Assembly: GCA_026214975.1 (NCBI GenBank)
Contig: JAOBSW010000361.1
Coordinates: 62,001-126,000, forward strand
DNA length: 64,000 nt
Reading direction: 5' to 3'
DNA from: Gentiana macrophylla
Taxonomy: Eukaryota > Streptophyta > Magnoliopsida > Gentianales > Gentianaceae
Position 1 is the stretch's first letter, and the number at the start of each line of letters is the position of its first letter. A program made the translations under genes and the position numbers. The notes under the pieces were generated by a model, which ran no database searches, was not told the origin of the DNA, and saw nothing but the letters and a program-made list of their open reading frames with translations. Below are positions 34,415-46,168 of this stretch, piece by piece.

Positions 34415-35899
34415 TTCCTCCCCCCTTGAGAGGAATTTCGTCCTCGAAACGAGAACATACCAGGTAAATTCAAAAACTCTGGAAACTCGCTGACCATGTC
34501 GTCCTCAACTTCCCAAGTGGCTTCACTCGGTGAATGATTGCTCCATTGCACCAAAACCAAAGGAATCAATCGTCTCTTAATCATCTTTTCTTTCCGGTCT
34601 AAAGTCTTGATCGGTTCTCATCATAAGCAAGATTATCCTAAAAAAATTCCGGATCAACTGTGGTTTCAACATCACTCTTCGACAAACATTTCTTCAACAT
34701 CGATACATGAAAAACATTATGGACTCCTGACGTCGATTTCGGTAACTTAAGCTTATATGCCAACAGTCCAACTCTATCCAGAATCTCAAAAGGTCCAACA
34801 TACCTTGGACTTAAGTTTCCCTTTTGTCCAAAACGTTTAACTCCTTTCATTTGTGAAGCTCATAGATAAACTCTTTCACCAACTTCAAACTCCAGAGGTC
34901 TTCTTCTAACATCCGCCCAACTCTTACGCCTATCTTGAGCTGCCTTCAAATTCTTATCAACCAACTGAACCCTTTCCTTAGCTTGTTCAACCAATTCTGG
35001 CCCGGTGACTTGTCTTTCCCTGACTTTATCCCAAAACAGCAGCGTTCGACATCTTCTCCCATACAAAGCTTCAAACGGTGGCATGCCTATGCTTGCATGA
35101 TAACTGTTGTTGTAGGCAAACTCCGCTACAGGTAGATAATCATCCCATGATCCGCCTACTTCTAAAATACAGACTCTTAACATATCTTCAAGTGTTTGGA
35201 CGGTTCTCTCAGATTGTCCATGTGTTTGAGGATGAAAGGCCGTACTCAAATCCAACTTGGTGCCAAAGGCCCTTTGGAAACTCTTCCAAAACTGACTGAC
35301 AAACCTCGGATCATGATCCGAAACTATTGAGACATGTACTCCATGTAACTTCACTATATTATCCAAGTATAGTGCCGTCATCTTCTTCAAAGACATATCA
35401 ACTTTCGTTGGTAGGAAGTGGGCTGATTTGGACAATCTATCCACGATCATCCAAATCGCATCATGTCCACCTTTCGTCTTGGGTAAACCGGTGATGAAAT
35501 CCATTGTGATCTTATCCCATTTCCATTCAGGGATATCCAATGGCTTAAGCATTCCTCTTGGCCTTCTATGTTCTGCTTTAACTTTCTGACAAGTATCATA
35601 TTCCGCTACAAACTTAGCTATTTCCACTTTCATCGAGGGCCACCAAAACATTTCTTTCAAGTCTCTATACATTTTAGTAGCTCCTGGATGAACTGCAAAA
35701 GCAATCCTATGTGCCTCTTCCATAAACCTTTCCCTTAGATCGCCAACATTAGGCACACATAGACGATCCTGGTACCAATGATTTCCATTCTTGTCTAATA
35801 CATATCCCACTGTGGGCTTTTCTCTTGCAACTCACTTAAAATCAACCAACCCTGGATTGTCGTCTTGCTTTTCTCGAATATCAACCATCAACTCGGATC
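34402..35899 (-). pseudogene. G1 pol: integrase with C-terminal chromodomain
   Basis: The open stretch 34860-35810 is a gypsy integrase: zinc-finger His residues in AHRIAFAVHPG, core Asp in TMDFITGLP, Asp in VSDHDPRF, Glu in GQSERTVQTLE, and ALYGRRCRTLLFWD. One zinc-binding Cys appears replaced (EYDTCQKVK, where CxxC is usual). After a stop near 34858 the C-terminal region continues at 34638-34850 (LSPRYVGPFEILDRVG, SGVHNVFHVSMLKK). After more breaks a chromodomain follows at 34402-34584 (LVQWSNHSPSEATWEVEDDM), ending in the polypurine tract. Chromodomains are thought to target integration to particular chromatin. Several stops make it non-functional. Confidence 0.92.
34415..34433 (-). promoter_or_regulatory. 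G1 polypurine tract
   Basis: On the minus strand cctctcaaggggggaggaa directly precedes the LTR start. The chromodomain reading frame runs through it. Confidence 0.8.
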
Positions 35900-35942
35900 T
35901 TGCTAACAAAGGTGCCGCAAACTGCCGGTCTTCAATCTGATC

Positions 35943-37122
35943 TCAGATTCTCAGCCTATTTAACCTTTCTACCACAACTTCGATGCTCGAAACTGCAAAC
36001 ACTGGTTTTCTACTCAACGCATCTGCCACTACATTCGCTTTACCCGGATGGTACTGAATATCCAAGTCATAATCTGTTACAAACTCTAACCACCTCCTCT
36101 GTCTCATATTCAGATTCTCCTGAGTGAAGAAGTACTTTAAGCTCTTGTGGTCTATGAAAATCCTAGCCTTAACTCCATACAAGTAGTGCCTCCAAGTCTT
36201 TAGGGCAAACACTACCGCTGCCAACTCAAGATCATGTGTTGGGTTATTCTTTTCATGTACTTTCAACTGTCTGGATGCGTAAGCAATGACTTTTCCCGCT
36301 TACATCAACACACAACCTAAACCTTGCCCCGAAGCATCGGTATAAATGTCTTAGTTATCAAAGATCTCCGGGACTGCCAAAACTGGGGCTGTAGTCAACT
36401 TCTTTTTCAACGTCTGGGGAGCATCCTCGCACTCACTTGTCCATACAAACTTCACATTCTTTTGAGTGAGCCGGGTAAGTGATGTAGCTATCTTTGAGAA
36501 GCCTTGTACAAACTTCCTATAATAGCCATCCAAACAGAGAAAACTTCTCACTTTTGAAACTGTAGTCGGTCTGGACCATTTCTCAACTACTTCGATCTTC
36601 GCTGGATCAACTTTAATGCCATCTCCAGAAATGACATGACCCAAGAAACTGACTTGATTCCACCAGAAGTCACACTTTGAGAACTTAGCATACAACTGGT
36701 TCTTCTTCGAAGTATCCAACACTATCCTTAGGTGTTCTTCATGTTCTTTCTCGTCCTTCAAGTTTACTAGGATATCATCTATGAACACTATCACAAACTT
36801 GTCCAAGTATGGCATGAAAACAAGCTGCATTAAATCCATAAACGCAAATGGAGCATTAGTGAGTCCAAATTGCATGACCAAGAACTCATAATGTCCATAC
36901 CTCCTACTGAAAGCCGTCTTTGGTATATCTACTACCTTGATCTTCAACTGGTGATAACCGGACCTGAGATCAATCTTAGAGAATACACTCTTACCTTGCA
37001 ACTGATTAAACAAATCATCAATCCTCGGTAAAGGTTACTTATTCTTGATGGTAAGATTATCCAGCGCTCTGTAGTCTATACACATCCTCATGCTACCATC
37101 TTTCTTCTTGACAAACAACACT
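35943..37122 (-). pseudogene. G1 pol: reverse transcriptase and RNase H
   Basis: RT is open at 36351-37013 with [32 protein letters not shown], the catalytic FIDDILV and [20 protein letters not shown] stop at 37035-37037 lies just before PLPRIDDL where Tyr is expected. RNase H follows after stops at 36351-36353 and 36300-36302, with [33 protein letters not shown] and [11 protein letters not shown]. The RT N-terminus is cut by C4 at 37127 and continues at 46169. Order and motifs are those of gypsy pol. Confidence 0.93.
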
Positions 37123-37127
37123 GGGGC

Positions 37128-38322
37128 TGTTAGGTGTAGTGCTCGAAAGACAAATTTATAATTATTTTATTTAAATAAATGACAGAATTATATATATTCA
37201 TTTTATTATTTGCATTTATGCTTATATTATTAATACACTGTTGAAACCCCTAAGTATATCGGTATGTAATCACATAACTCAGTGTATGACATACACACGA
37301 GGATTGAGTAGTGATCATATGCTTAAAACTAGTTAGTCCGTGGTGAATTTAATCAGAGTATGGGTCTCATGTTTAATATACCAATAATGCGCCCAGAACA
37401 CTTAACGGTGTGACCGTAATCCCGGAATTAATAGATTGAATAAGAATTGTTCTGTTCGATGAATAATTTTATTTAATTTATTATAGCTACTGGTTATAGG
37501 TCCATGGTCCCCGATGTGGCTCCTAACATGCATATGTTTCTTGACGTTGTGCCTCAATAATAATTAAGTAGTTGGACTATTTAATTGATGTGCAATTTAT
37601 TATTTATTGGACTAATAATAAAATACATGGAAAAGACATTTTTCGTGGACTCGGCCCATTATGTGAAATTTCGTGTGAACCCCAATTTTCTAGTATTGGG
37701 GGCGTGTTTTTGTCTTGGTAATTATTAAGGAATTAGTTTTCTTGATAATTATAAGACATGTGATTAATTGTTTATTTGTTAAATAATTAATTAAGGAAAA
37801 TATATTAGATTGATCCTTAAATATTCTAGATTTATTCTAGATTATTCTAGGAGTATCTTTTATGGAAAAGGATTATTATAATTGATTTTTGTATTAAATA
37901 TTAACCCTTGGAGGGCAAGGATTTCTCTCATATATAAAGAGAGTTCTCCTAAGTCTTTTCTATCATCACAATACACGACATATACACACCAAAATAAGCT
38001 AGGAATTTCGGCCAAGCTTTGGGTTTTACGAGTTGGGAAAATCTTCGGGATTTTCCGGGTAGCATATCAAGGAGGTCAAGCATCAAGGATCAACATCCAC
38101 CGGTTGTTGCTTGGAGATACACATCGGAAGATCGTGGCATCTCAAATTGGATCTCGACTTCATCAATCTTTTGGATCTCGCTTTTGATTGGTAAGTAGAT
38201 CTCACATTCTTGTAGGTAGATCTTAAATTATGTAGTTTAATTTTATATGATCGTGATCCTCTTGTTTATTTCGCTGCGTAATCGGGCGGATCTAGATCCG
38301 TCCGGCGATATTACATCCAACA
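37128..38322 (+). repeat. C4 5-prime LTR (600 bp shorter than the 3-prime LTR)
   Basis: 1195 bp. It matches both ends of 44336-46163 but lacks the segment 44635-45234; the junction is at about 37415/37416 (gtgacc followed by gtaatc). A TATA motif is at 37931-37938, framed by ctctc and gagag. The ORF at 37882-38187 lies in the LTR and is not a gene. Confidence 0.92.
37931..37938 (+). promoter_or_regulatory. C4 LTR TATA box
   Basis: The sequence ctcatatataaagag is retained in the 5-prime LTR despite the 600-bp loss. The second copy is at 45772-45779. Confidence 0.55.
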
Positions 38323-38324
38323 AG

Positions 38325-38337
38325 TGGTATCAGAGCC
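38325..38337 (+). promoter_or_regulatory. C4 primer binding site
   Basis: TGGTATCAGAGCC lies two bases after the LTR, matching the standard copia initiator tRNA-Met site. Confidence 0.9.
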
Positions 38338-40244
38338 TCTGATCTTTAAATTAAAGTATATAATTGATAGATATGGGAGTGGATTTGCATGTTTAGATTG
38401 CATTGTTTTTCGTTTTTTTTTTAAATTCAAAAATTTTCATGATGATGAATGCTTTGATATGTTGTGGTGAAGAGATGGATTGAGGTCGGTATTGTTTACC
38501 CGTTAGATCTATTTTGTTGCTCTTTTGATTAGTATCAATTGAGCATAGGATGATGTATTTTTTTTTATCATGCGAAAATTGTAAGCTTTTTGTATGTATA
38601 AAAATTCCAGGTTCGAAACGATGAAGATCATGGTGACGAAGATCAAGATCAAGGCAAAACCCTAGGTATGAATAAAGTGAGGGGTGGCTTAAAACACATT
38701 AGGCGGTGTTTTTTTTTATGAAAACCGTTATTTTATTTTAATTTAATTCGGCCGTAAGGCCATAAATTTAAAATAAAAAAACAAAAAAAAACTTGAAAAG
38801 CCGTGACATATAAAAAAAATATAAATAGATTATATATTTAATAAATACCCCTCTCCTTTTGGGTTCGTGGCTCGTGGTTCGAGATCCGGAAGTTCAAGAT
38901 TCGAGATCAAGATTTCAAGATTTGAAGATCAAAGATCGATTTTTGGTTTTTATTTAGTTTTTCCTAGAAAATAGGTTAGATACTGGGGTACCAACGATCC
39001 ATCTCGGTGTTTTATTTTCCGTAATTTGCGAGTATGATCGTGATTTTGTGTTTAACCGGAAAATTACCATGACATGCATCATATCGTGAATTCCACTCCA
39101 TATGCATATATGTAGCTATTTAATTCTGGATAATTAATTAGGCATGTATTCAACTCGATTAATTAGTTTAAGTTTTAATATTTAATTGTTGTGGAAATTA
39201 ATTATTAGAAACTAATTATAGAACCGAGGAACCGGGTTTTGTCAATCGTTTCGTTTTTCGGTGATGGATTCTCGGTGAATCTCACCTTAAATCGTTAAGT
39301 TTTCGGTGATGGATTCTCGGTGAATCCCACCTTAAACCGGAACGAGATTGCGGGTTTGTTCCGTAGTGTCTACGGGAAAGTTTGACAATTTAAAAAAATT
39401 GGAAAATCATGATACATGGGTTCGGAAATGGTCTAACCATGGTTGGGTAAGTTCAACTGAGCTACGGCTCGATCGACTCACCCTCCACGTGTGACGTTTG
39501 CACGGGGGTGGCAAGACTTAGCATATCCGACAAGCCTTTACGGCTAAACGGGGCTTCTCTTAGCCGGATCCGACCGATAGTCACTTATGTTCCAACGAAT
39601 AAGACGCGTAGGCTTACCTACATTACCGACACCATTCGGGTACTTGAGTTGTTGTTTCTTAAAACATTGTCAAGCCCAAAACAGCGATCAGTAAACCCAC
39701 CACTTTTTCAAAATATTGAGTGGGAGCGGGGAAGGCGACAGCCGACCCCACGGCCTCTACTATAGATGCAAGCAAGTGAGAGAATGGTGACGCCTCGTGC
39801 CACTTTGATTTCGGCCCCCCTTCGGATGGTGTTCACCGCTATCAAAATTCAAGGCTTGGTCTCCGAAAGGATAGGATCTTGAGGACTCGCCAGATCACTG
39901 ACCTGCCCTATGTAGGCATACTCGGGGCATACTTAAAGGTCTGATATAGTAGGTCACACTCATCAGGATATTTTAGGAAATATCTTGGCTGAAAAAGAAA
40001 GGTAATCAACGATTAAAGTATGGGATGTACGATTCCCATGAGATGTTTTATTCTCAAAGTTTAATCATCGAGAGAGATTGTCTCGGTTTAACTGTCATCG
40101 TGCTGATACCGACCCTCTAGGCGGCGGTACAATGCGAGGTTAAATCCTTGGAATGGTAGAATAGACTTTTTTTAAAATTTATAATTCCTAAAATTTATCT
40201 AGTAGTGTTTTGAATTAATTTCTGTCATTTTATTTTCAGCAATC
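38338..40244 (+). other. C4 leader
   Basis: About 1.9 kb without coding capacity. It contains a direct duplication of about 45 bp near 39254-39340 (ttcggtgatggattctcgg in each copy) and poly-T and poly-A runs. The open frame at 39508-39765 shows no recognisable domain and is not called. Confidence 0.75.
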
Positions 40245-41495
40245 ATGTCGTCGCAACTTTCCTTATTACTGAATGATAAACTTAATGGTAACAACTTTGG
40301 AAAGTGGAAAAGTAACCTGAACGTGGTACTCATCATTGAGAACACGCAATTTGTTTTGACTGTGGAATGCCCTGTACTTCCCGTACAGAACCCGTCTAAA
40401 TCCATTAAAGACGACCGTCAAAAATGGATTGAAGCAGAAAATAAGGTGCGTGGTATCATCTTAGCATCAGTGTCGGAGGTCATTAGGACCAAACTTGAAG
40501 GCTTTAAGAGTGCACGAGAAATCATGCAGCACTTATCCTCCATGTTTGGCGCCCTTACGATAAAGCAAGGCACAGTAGTGAGGATGGCCGTTAACGCTAA
40601 AATGAGAGAGAGGTCGGTGCATAGTGGTCATGTCATGAACATGATCAACTACTTTACTGATGCAGAAACTCATGGGTCAAAGCTTGACGATGCTACTCAG
40701 GTGTCTATGATTCTTGAATCACTTACACCTGATTTCCTACATTTCAAGACTAACTATGTCATGAACAAACTCAAGTTTGACATGCCACGGTTGATCAACA
40801 AACTGCAAGTCTTCAAAGCTCTCTCATCTAACAACAGAGGCAAAGAAGGGGAAAAGAAGGCAGAAGCCAATATGGTTGAAGCCAAGGCGTCGAACTCTGG
40901 CCATAAGGGCAAGACCAAGTCTAAACATGTTACTGCGCCCAAACCAAAACCTATGAAGAAGAAGGCGAAACAGACCAATCCTTCCAAACCTAAAGGGAAG
41001 TGCTTTTACTGTAACGAGATAGGATATTGGCGTCGTCACTGTCCAGCATATCTCAAAGACGTAATGGATGGAAAGGTTAAAGCGGGCAATGGGAAGGATA
41101 AGAAAGGTAATTTGGATTTACTTGTCTTGGAATCCTTTAATGTAGCTAAAGATGTATCAACTTGGATACTGGATACTGGAGTTACTAACCATGTATGTTC
41201 TTCATTGCAGATCCTTAGTTCGTTTGAGGAGCTAGAGGAAGGTAGTCAAGTGAGGAGAGTTGGCACCGGGGCACTTGTTTCAGCTAATGCAGTGGGAGCT
41301 GTTGATTTATTTTTTGGCAATAAAGTTCTAAAATTAGACCATGTTTATTTTATTCCAAACTTCTGTAGGAATTTGATTTCCGTTTCAGCATTGAAAGAAC
41401 AAATGTATTCAGTTTCCTTTGTGAATGACGAATTTATTATTTCCAGAAATGGTTTTAATTTGTGTTCTACAATACTGGAAAACGGAATGTATTAA
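40245..41495 (+). pseudogene. C4 gag and protease
   Basis: The start ATG at 40245 (MSSQLSLLLNDKLNGNNFGKW) fits copia gag, and the frame stays open for 416 codons. The gag core includes QHLSSMFGALTIKQG and MILESLTPDFLHFKTNYVMNK. A basic linker leads to a zinc knuckle at 41001-41042, CFYCNEIGYWRRHC, in which the conserved His is Tyr (codon 41025-41027), likely weakening zinc and RNA binding. The protease follows with WILDTGVTNHVC near 41162. The stop at 41493-41495 comes from a one-base shift; the next domains continue in the neighbouring frame. C4 would need this protein to package RNA. Confidence 0.93.
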
Positions 41496-42897
41496 ACCAA
41501 TGCATGCTCCACTGCTTAACACAGAAATATTTAAAGTAGCACATCAACAATCTGCTAAAAGGCAGAAAGTTTCTCAAAAAGAAGATAAAACATATCTTTG
41601 GCACCTTAGGCTAGGTCATATTTCCTTGGAAAGACTCAAACGACTGGCTAAGGGTGATTCCTTAAAAGAGTTATCTGTTGACTCGTTGCCGATCTGTGAA
41701 TCTTGCCTGGAGGGAAAAATGACTAAGTGTCCCTTCTCGTCAAAGGGAAATAGGGCTAAAGAACCTCTAGAGTTAGTACATTCAGACCTTTGTGGTCCGA
41801 TGAATGTGCAAGCTAGAGGCGGATTCGAGTACTTTGTGACTTTCATCGACGACTACTCGAGATTCGGTTATGTTTATCTGCTGCATCGGAAATCCGAAAC
41901 TTTTGGAAAGTTTAAGGAATTCCAAGCAGAAGCCGAAAGGCAACTGGGCAAGTCTTTGAAATGCCTTCGCTCTGATCACGGAGGAGAGTACTTAGATACT
42001 GAATTCACTGACTATCTGATTGAACATGGGATTTGTTCTCAACATTCTACGCCCGGGACACCTCAGCAAAACGGAGTTGCTAAAAGGAGAAACAGAACTT
42101 TGATAGACATGGTCAGGTCTATGATGAGCTATGCCTCGCTACCGATTTCCTTCTGGGGATATGCTTTACAAGCAGCGGTATACATACTGAATATAGTACC
42201 GTCAAAGTCTGTCGAAAAGACACCTTTCGAAATGTGGAGAGGACGTCGCAAAAGCATACGTCACTTCTGTATTTGTGGATGTCCTGCACATGTGCTGGAA
42301 GACAAGACTACAAAACTACAAAAACGTACGAAAGTATGTTTTTTTGTAGGGTACCCCAAAGGAACACGTGGAGGTCTATTTTATGATCCGGAAGATAACA
42401 ATGTGATAGTTTATACTAACGCCACGTTTTTGGAAGATCAATCTATGGCAGACTTCAAACCTCGAAGTAAAATTGTACTTGAGGAGTTACTTTCTGACGA
42501 GGTCAGACCACTTGTGACACCTAGTGTCACTGAAAACAACACAACGAATGCACCTATCAACCCAGAAAATCCTGTTCTACCTAGGCGTACTGAGAGAGTG
42601 GTTCGGCCACCAATTCGGTATGGGCTGCAACCAGAGGCGAACGTAGCCGTCTCTGATGGAGTGGAAGATGATCCAGTGTCCTTTCGGAGGGCCATGGATG
42701 ATCGTGACAAGGAAAAATGGGTTGATGCGATGAATCAAGAGATGGAGTCTATGTACTCTAACTCTGTCTGGAAACTTGTAGATTGCCCTGAGGGTGTCAA
42801 ACCCATAGGTAGCAAATGGCTCTACAAGAGAAAGCGAGGAGTTGATGGGAAGGTTCAAACCTTCAAAGCATGGCTTGTAGCCAAGGGTTACACATAG
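41496..42897 (+). pseudogene. C4 pol: GAG-pre-integrase and integrase
   Basis: The open frame covering this region holds the GAG-pre-integrase domain (YLWHLRLGHISLERL, CESCLEGKMTKCPF), the integrase core, and the linker to RT (EKWVDAMNQEMESM, KPIGSKWLYKRKRG). Catalytic Asp codons are at 41785-41787 (HSDLCGP) and 41974-41976 (RSDHGGEY). Exactly 35 residues later, where the DD35E Glu belongs, the codon at 42082-42084 is AAA (Lys) in GVAKRRNRTL. Such a protein could not catalyse strand transfer. The stop at 42895-42897 (TAG) lies inside KGYT-REG, where Gln is usual. Confidence 0.94.
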
Positions 42898-44247
42898 AGA
42901 GGGGGTATAGACTACGAAGAGACCTTCTCCCCTGTGGACATGTTGAAATCCATCCTGATCCTCCTTTCGATTGCTGCATGCCTAGATTATGAAATCTGGC
43001 AGATGGATGTTAAGACAGCCTTTCTAAATGGCTTCCTTGACGAGGAAATATATATGGAGCAACCAGAAGGATTTATCGAGCAAGGCCAAGAGCACAAGAT
43101 GTGCAAGTTGCTAAAATCCATTTATGGGTTGAAGCAAGCTTCTCGGTCTTGGAATCATAGATTTGATGAGACCATTAATTCGTATGATTTCGAACAAAAC
43201 TTTGATGAGCCTTGTGTATACAAGAAAGTCATCAAAGATAAGTTTGCATTCTTAGTGTTGTACGTTGACGATATTCTGCTAATCGGAAACGTTAAGGGTA
43301 TGTTGTCGGACGTAAAAAGTTGGTTAGCCAGCCAATTCTAAATGAAAGATTTGGGAGAGGCGAATTATGTTCTAGGGATCCAACTTATAAGGGATCGTAA
43401 GAACAAGATGTTAGCTCTGTCCCAGGCATCTTATATTGATAAGGTGTTGACATGATATAGCATGGAGAACGCAAAGAAGGGTTTTCTACCAACCCGTCAC
43501 GGCGTTCACCTCTCTAAGATATAGGGTCCTCAGACTCTTGAAGAAATAGAGGCTATGGGAAATGTGCCATATGCTTAGACTGTTGGTAGTCTAATGTATG
43601 CAATGCTGCGCACTAGACCGGACATCTATTATGGCGTTGGAATCGTCAGCCGTTATTAGTCCAATCCAGGAATGGAACATTGGACAGAAGTAAAGAATCT
43701 CCTCAAATATATAAAGAGAATAAGGAATTATATGCTCGTATATTCGGGTGCAAACCTGGATATAAAAGGGTACACTGATTCTGACTTCCAGTCGGATAGA
43801 GATGATTTCAAATCTACCTCTGGCTCAGTGTTTACTCTTAGAGGTGGTGCAGTCATTTGGAGAAGCGTAAAGAAATCCAATACAGCTGATTCAACTATGG
43901 AAGCCGAATACATAGCGGCCTCTGACGCAGCTAAGGAAGCAGTTTGGCTGAAGAAGTTCCTGGGTGGTTTAGGAGTAATCCCAAATCACAACGATCCGAT
44001 ATGTCTCTATTGTGACAACAATGGGGCTGTGTCAAATTTGAAAGAACCCCGTAGTCATCGCAAGTCAAAGCATATAAAGAGAAATTACCATTTTATCAGA
44101 GAAATTGTTCAACGAGGAGACATTTCCGTACAAAAAATCCCCTCTGAAGACAACCTGGCTGATCCTTTCACCAAGACATTGCCATTAGTAGTCTTCAACA
44201 GGCATTTGGAGAATATGGGTATTAGGGACATGACTCATTTGCTTTAG
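42898..44247 (+). pseudogene. C4 pol: reverse transcriptase and RNase H
   Basis: It stays in the same frame as integrase across several stops. RT motifs: IWQMDVKTAFLNGFLDEEIY, YGLKQASRSWN, catalytic YVDD at 43261-43272, MKDLGEANYVLGI. Stops are at 43339, 43453, 43522, 43576 and 43657; by comparison with C1 or the family, the expected residues there include Arg (43453), Ser (43576) and Gln (43657). RNase H is open from 43672 to the end at 44247: GYTDSDFQSDRDDFKSTSG, STMEAEYIAAS, CDNNGAVSNLKEP, NLADPFTKTLP. There are no frameshifts in this part, so the damage is almost entirely point change. Confidence 0.94.
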
Positions 44248-44250
44248 AGC

Positions 44251-44335
44251 AAGTGGGAGATGTAGTTTGCTGTAATATATATATAGGGTGTGCTCTAAAA
44301 CAATTAATCACTTGCCTTTCGTGCAAGTGGGAGAT
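44251..44335 (+). promoter_or_regulatory. C4 duplicated polypurine tract
   Basis: The 11-mer aagtgggagat occurs at 44251-44261, just after the pol stop, and again at 44325-44335, directly abutting the 3-prime LTR. The second is the functional position. Confidence 0.8.
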
Positions 44336-46163
44336 TGTTAGGTGTAGTGCCCGAAAGACAATTTTGTAATTGTTTTATTTAAATAAATGACAGAATTATA
44401 TATATTCATTTTATTATTTGCATTTATGCTTATATTAATACACTGCTGAAAACCCTAAGTATATTGGTATGTAATCACATAACTTTCGATGTATGGCATA
44501 CACACGAGGATTGAGTTAGTGATTGAGTTAGTGATGATATGCTTAAAACTAGTTAGTCGTGGTGAATTTAATCAGAGTATGGGTCTCATGATTAATATAC
44601 CAATAATACGCCCAGAACACTTAACGGTGTGACCATCTTATCTGGACCGTCGGAATAGGGTACCTAGTGGGGCATTTATATATGATATCTATCATATAGG
44701 ACTGGACCGATTTGATTTAAATTCTCGATATAATTCCGTGATCGCGAAATCTTATCGAATCACAAGATGATCATATATGGATTAATCTCAATCCTGATGT
44801 GATCACAATCTACTGCTTGGTTCAAAGTAGGGTTTGATGTGTTAGTTAAGGATCACTTGGATACATGTGATCTGAACACTTCTCGTTGGCTCTATTCTGG
44901 AATGAGTGAGTAGTCTGTGACTTCACAGATATGGAATCCATTCCTTCCTGCGGGAAGTAGACAGACAGTTCCCATATTTTTTAATCCTAGAAACTGATCG
45001 ATGGGCCCAGTTTATATTATATTAGTTATGAACTAATTGATCACTAGGGGGTTAATGGTTAATAAGAATAAGATGTTTTGAGAATGGTTTACGGTAATAT
45101 CCCGGATCAAAACAAACAGTCTATGGAGGATTTATCCGTATGTAATGATTATATCAATTGACGTTTTTACTCAATGGTTAGAGTATAAGTATATATCTAT
45201 AATCGATAGAGTTCAGTTTCGGGTTTATGGTGGCGTAATCTCGGAATTAATAGATTGAATAAGAATTTTTCTGTTCGATGAATAATTTTATTTAATTTAT
45301 TATAATTACACTGGTTATAGGTCCATGGTCGATATATGGCTCTAACATGCATATGTTTCTTGACGTTGGGCCTCGATAATAATTAAGTAGTTGGACTATT
45401 TAATTGATGTGCGATTTATTATTTATTGGACTCAATAATAAAATACATGGAAAAGACATTTTTCGTGGACTCGGCCCATTATGTGAAATTTCGTGTGAAC
45501 CCCAATTTTCTAGTATTGGGGGCGTGTTTTTGTTTTGGTAATTATTAAGGAATTAGTTTTCTTGATAATTATAAGACATGTGATTAATTGTTTATTTGTT
45601 AAATAATTATTTAAGGAAAATATATTAGATTGATCCTTAAATATTCTAGATTTATTCTAGATTATTCTAGGAGTATCTTTTATGGAAAAGGATTATTATA
45701 ATTGATTTTTGTATTAATTATTAAATCCTTGTATTAATTATTAAATCCTTGGAGGACAAGGATTTCTCTCCTATATAAAGAGAGTTCTCCTAAGTCTTTT
45801 CTATCATCACAATACACGACATATACACACCAAAATAAGCTAGGAATTTCGGCCAAGCTTAGGGTTTTACGAGTTGGGAAAATCTTCGGGATTTTCCGGG
45901 TAGCATATCAAGGAGGTCAAGCATCAAGGATCAACATCTACCGGTTGTTGCTTGGAGATACACATCGGAAGATCGTGGCATCTCAAATTGGATCTCGACT
46001 TCATCAATATTTTGAATCTCGCTATTGATTGGTAAGTAGATCTCACCTTCTTGTAGGTAGATCTTAAATTATGTAGTTTAATTTTATATGATCGTGATCC
46101 TCTTGTTTATTCCGCTGCTTAATTGGGCGGATCTAGATCCGTCCAGCGATATTACATCCAATA
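44336..46163 (+). repeat. C4 3-prime LTR
   Basis: 1828 bp, including the 600-bp segment 44635-45234 absent from the 5-prime LTR and two short duplications (near 44515 and 45720). It ends CCAATA, a C-to-T change of the terminal CA. A TATA box is at 45772-45779. Confidence 0.93.
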
Positions 46164-46168
46164 GGGGC

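Larger units (their letters stand above)
37128..46163 (+). mobile_element. C4: Ty1/copia retrotransposon inserted in G1 RT
   Basis: This 9.0-kb element begins TGTTAGGTGTAG and ends CCAATA (CCAACA in the 5-prime LTR), flanked by GGGGC (37123-37127 and 46164-46168). LTRs are 37128-38322 and 44336-46163. The internal region has primer site, 1.9-kb leader, gag, protease, integrase, RT, RNase H and a duplicated polypurine tract. Long frames are kept, but one frameshift, at least six stops and two key-residue changes are present. Confidence 0.95.

Noticed and set aside
37882..38187. 101-codon ORF starting MIFVLNINPWRARISLIYKE
   Set aside because: It is wholly inside the C4 5-prime LTR and spans the TATA box; not conserved as a frame in the 3-prime LTR.
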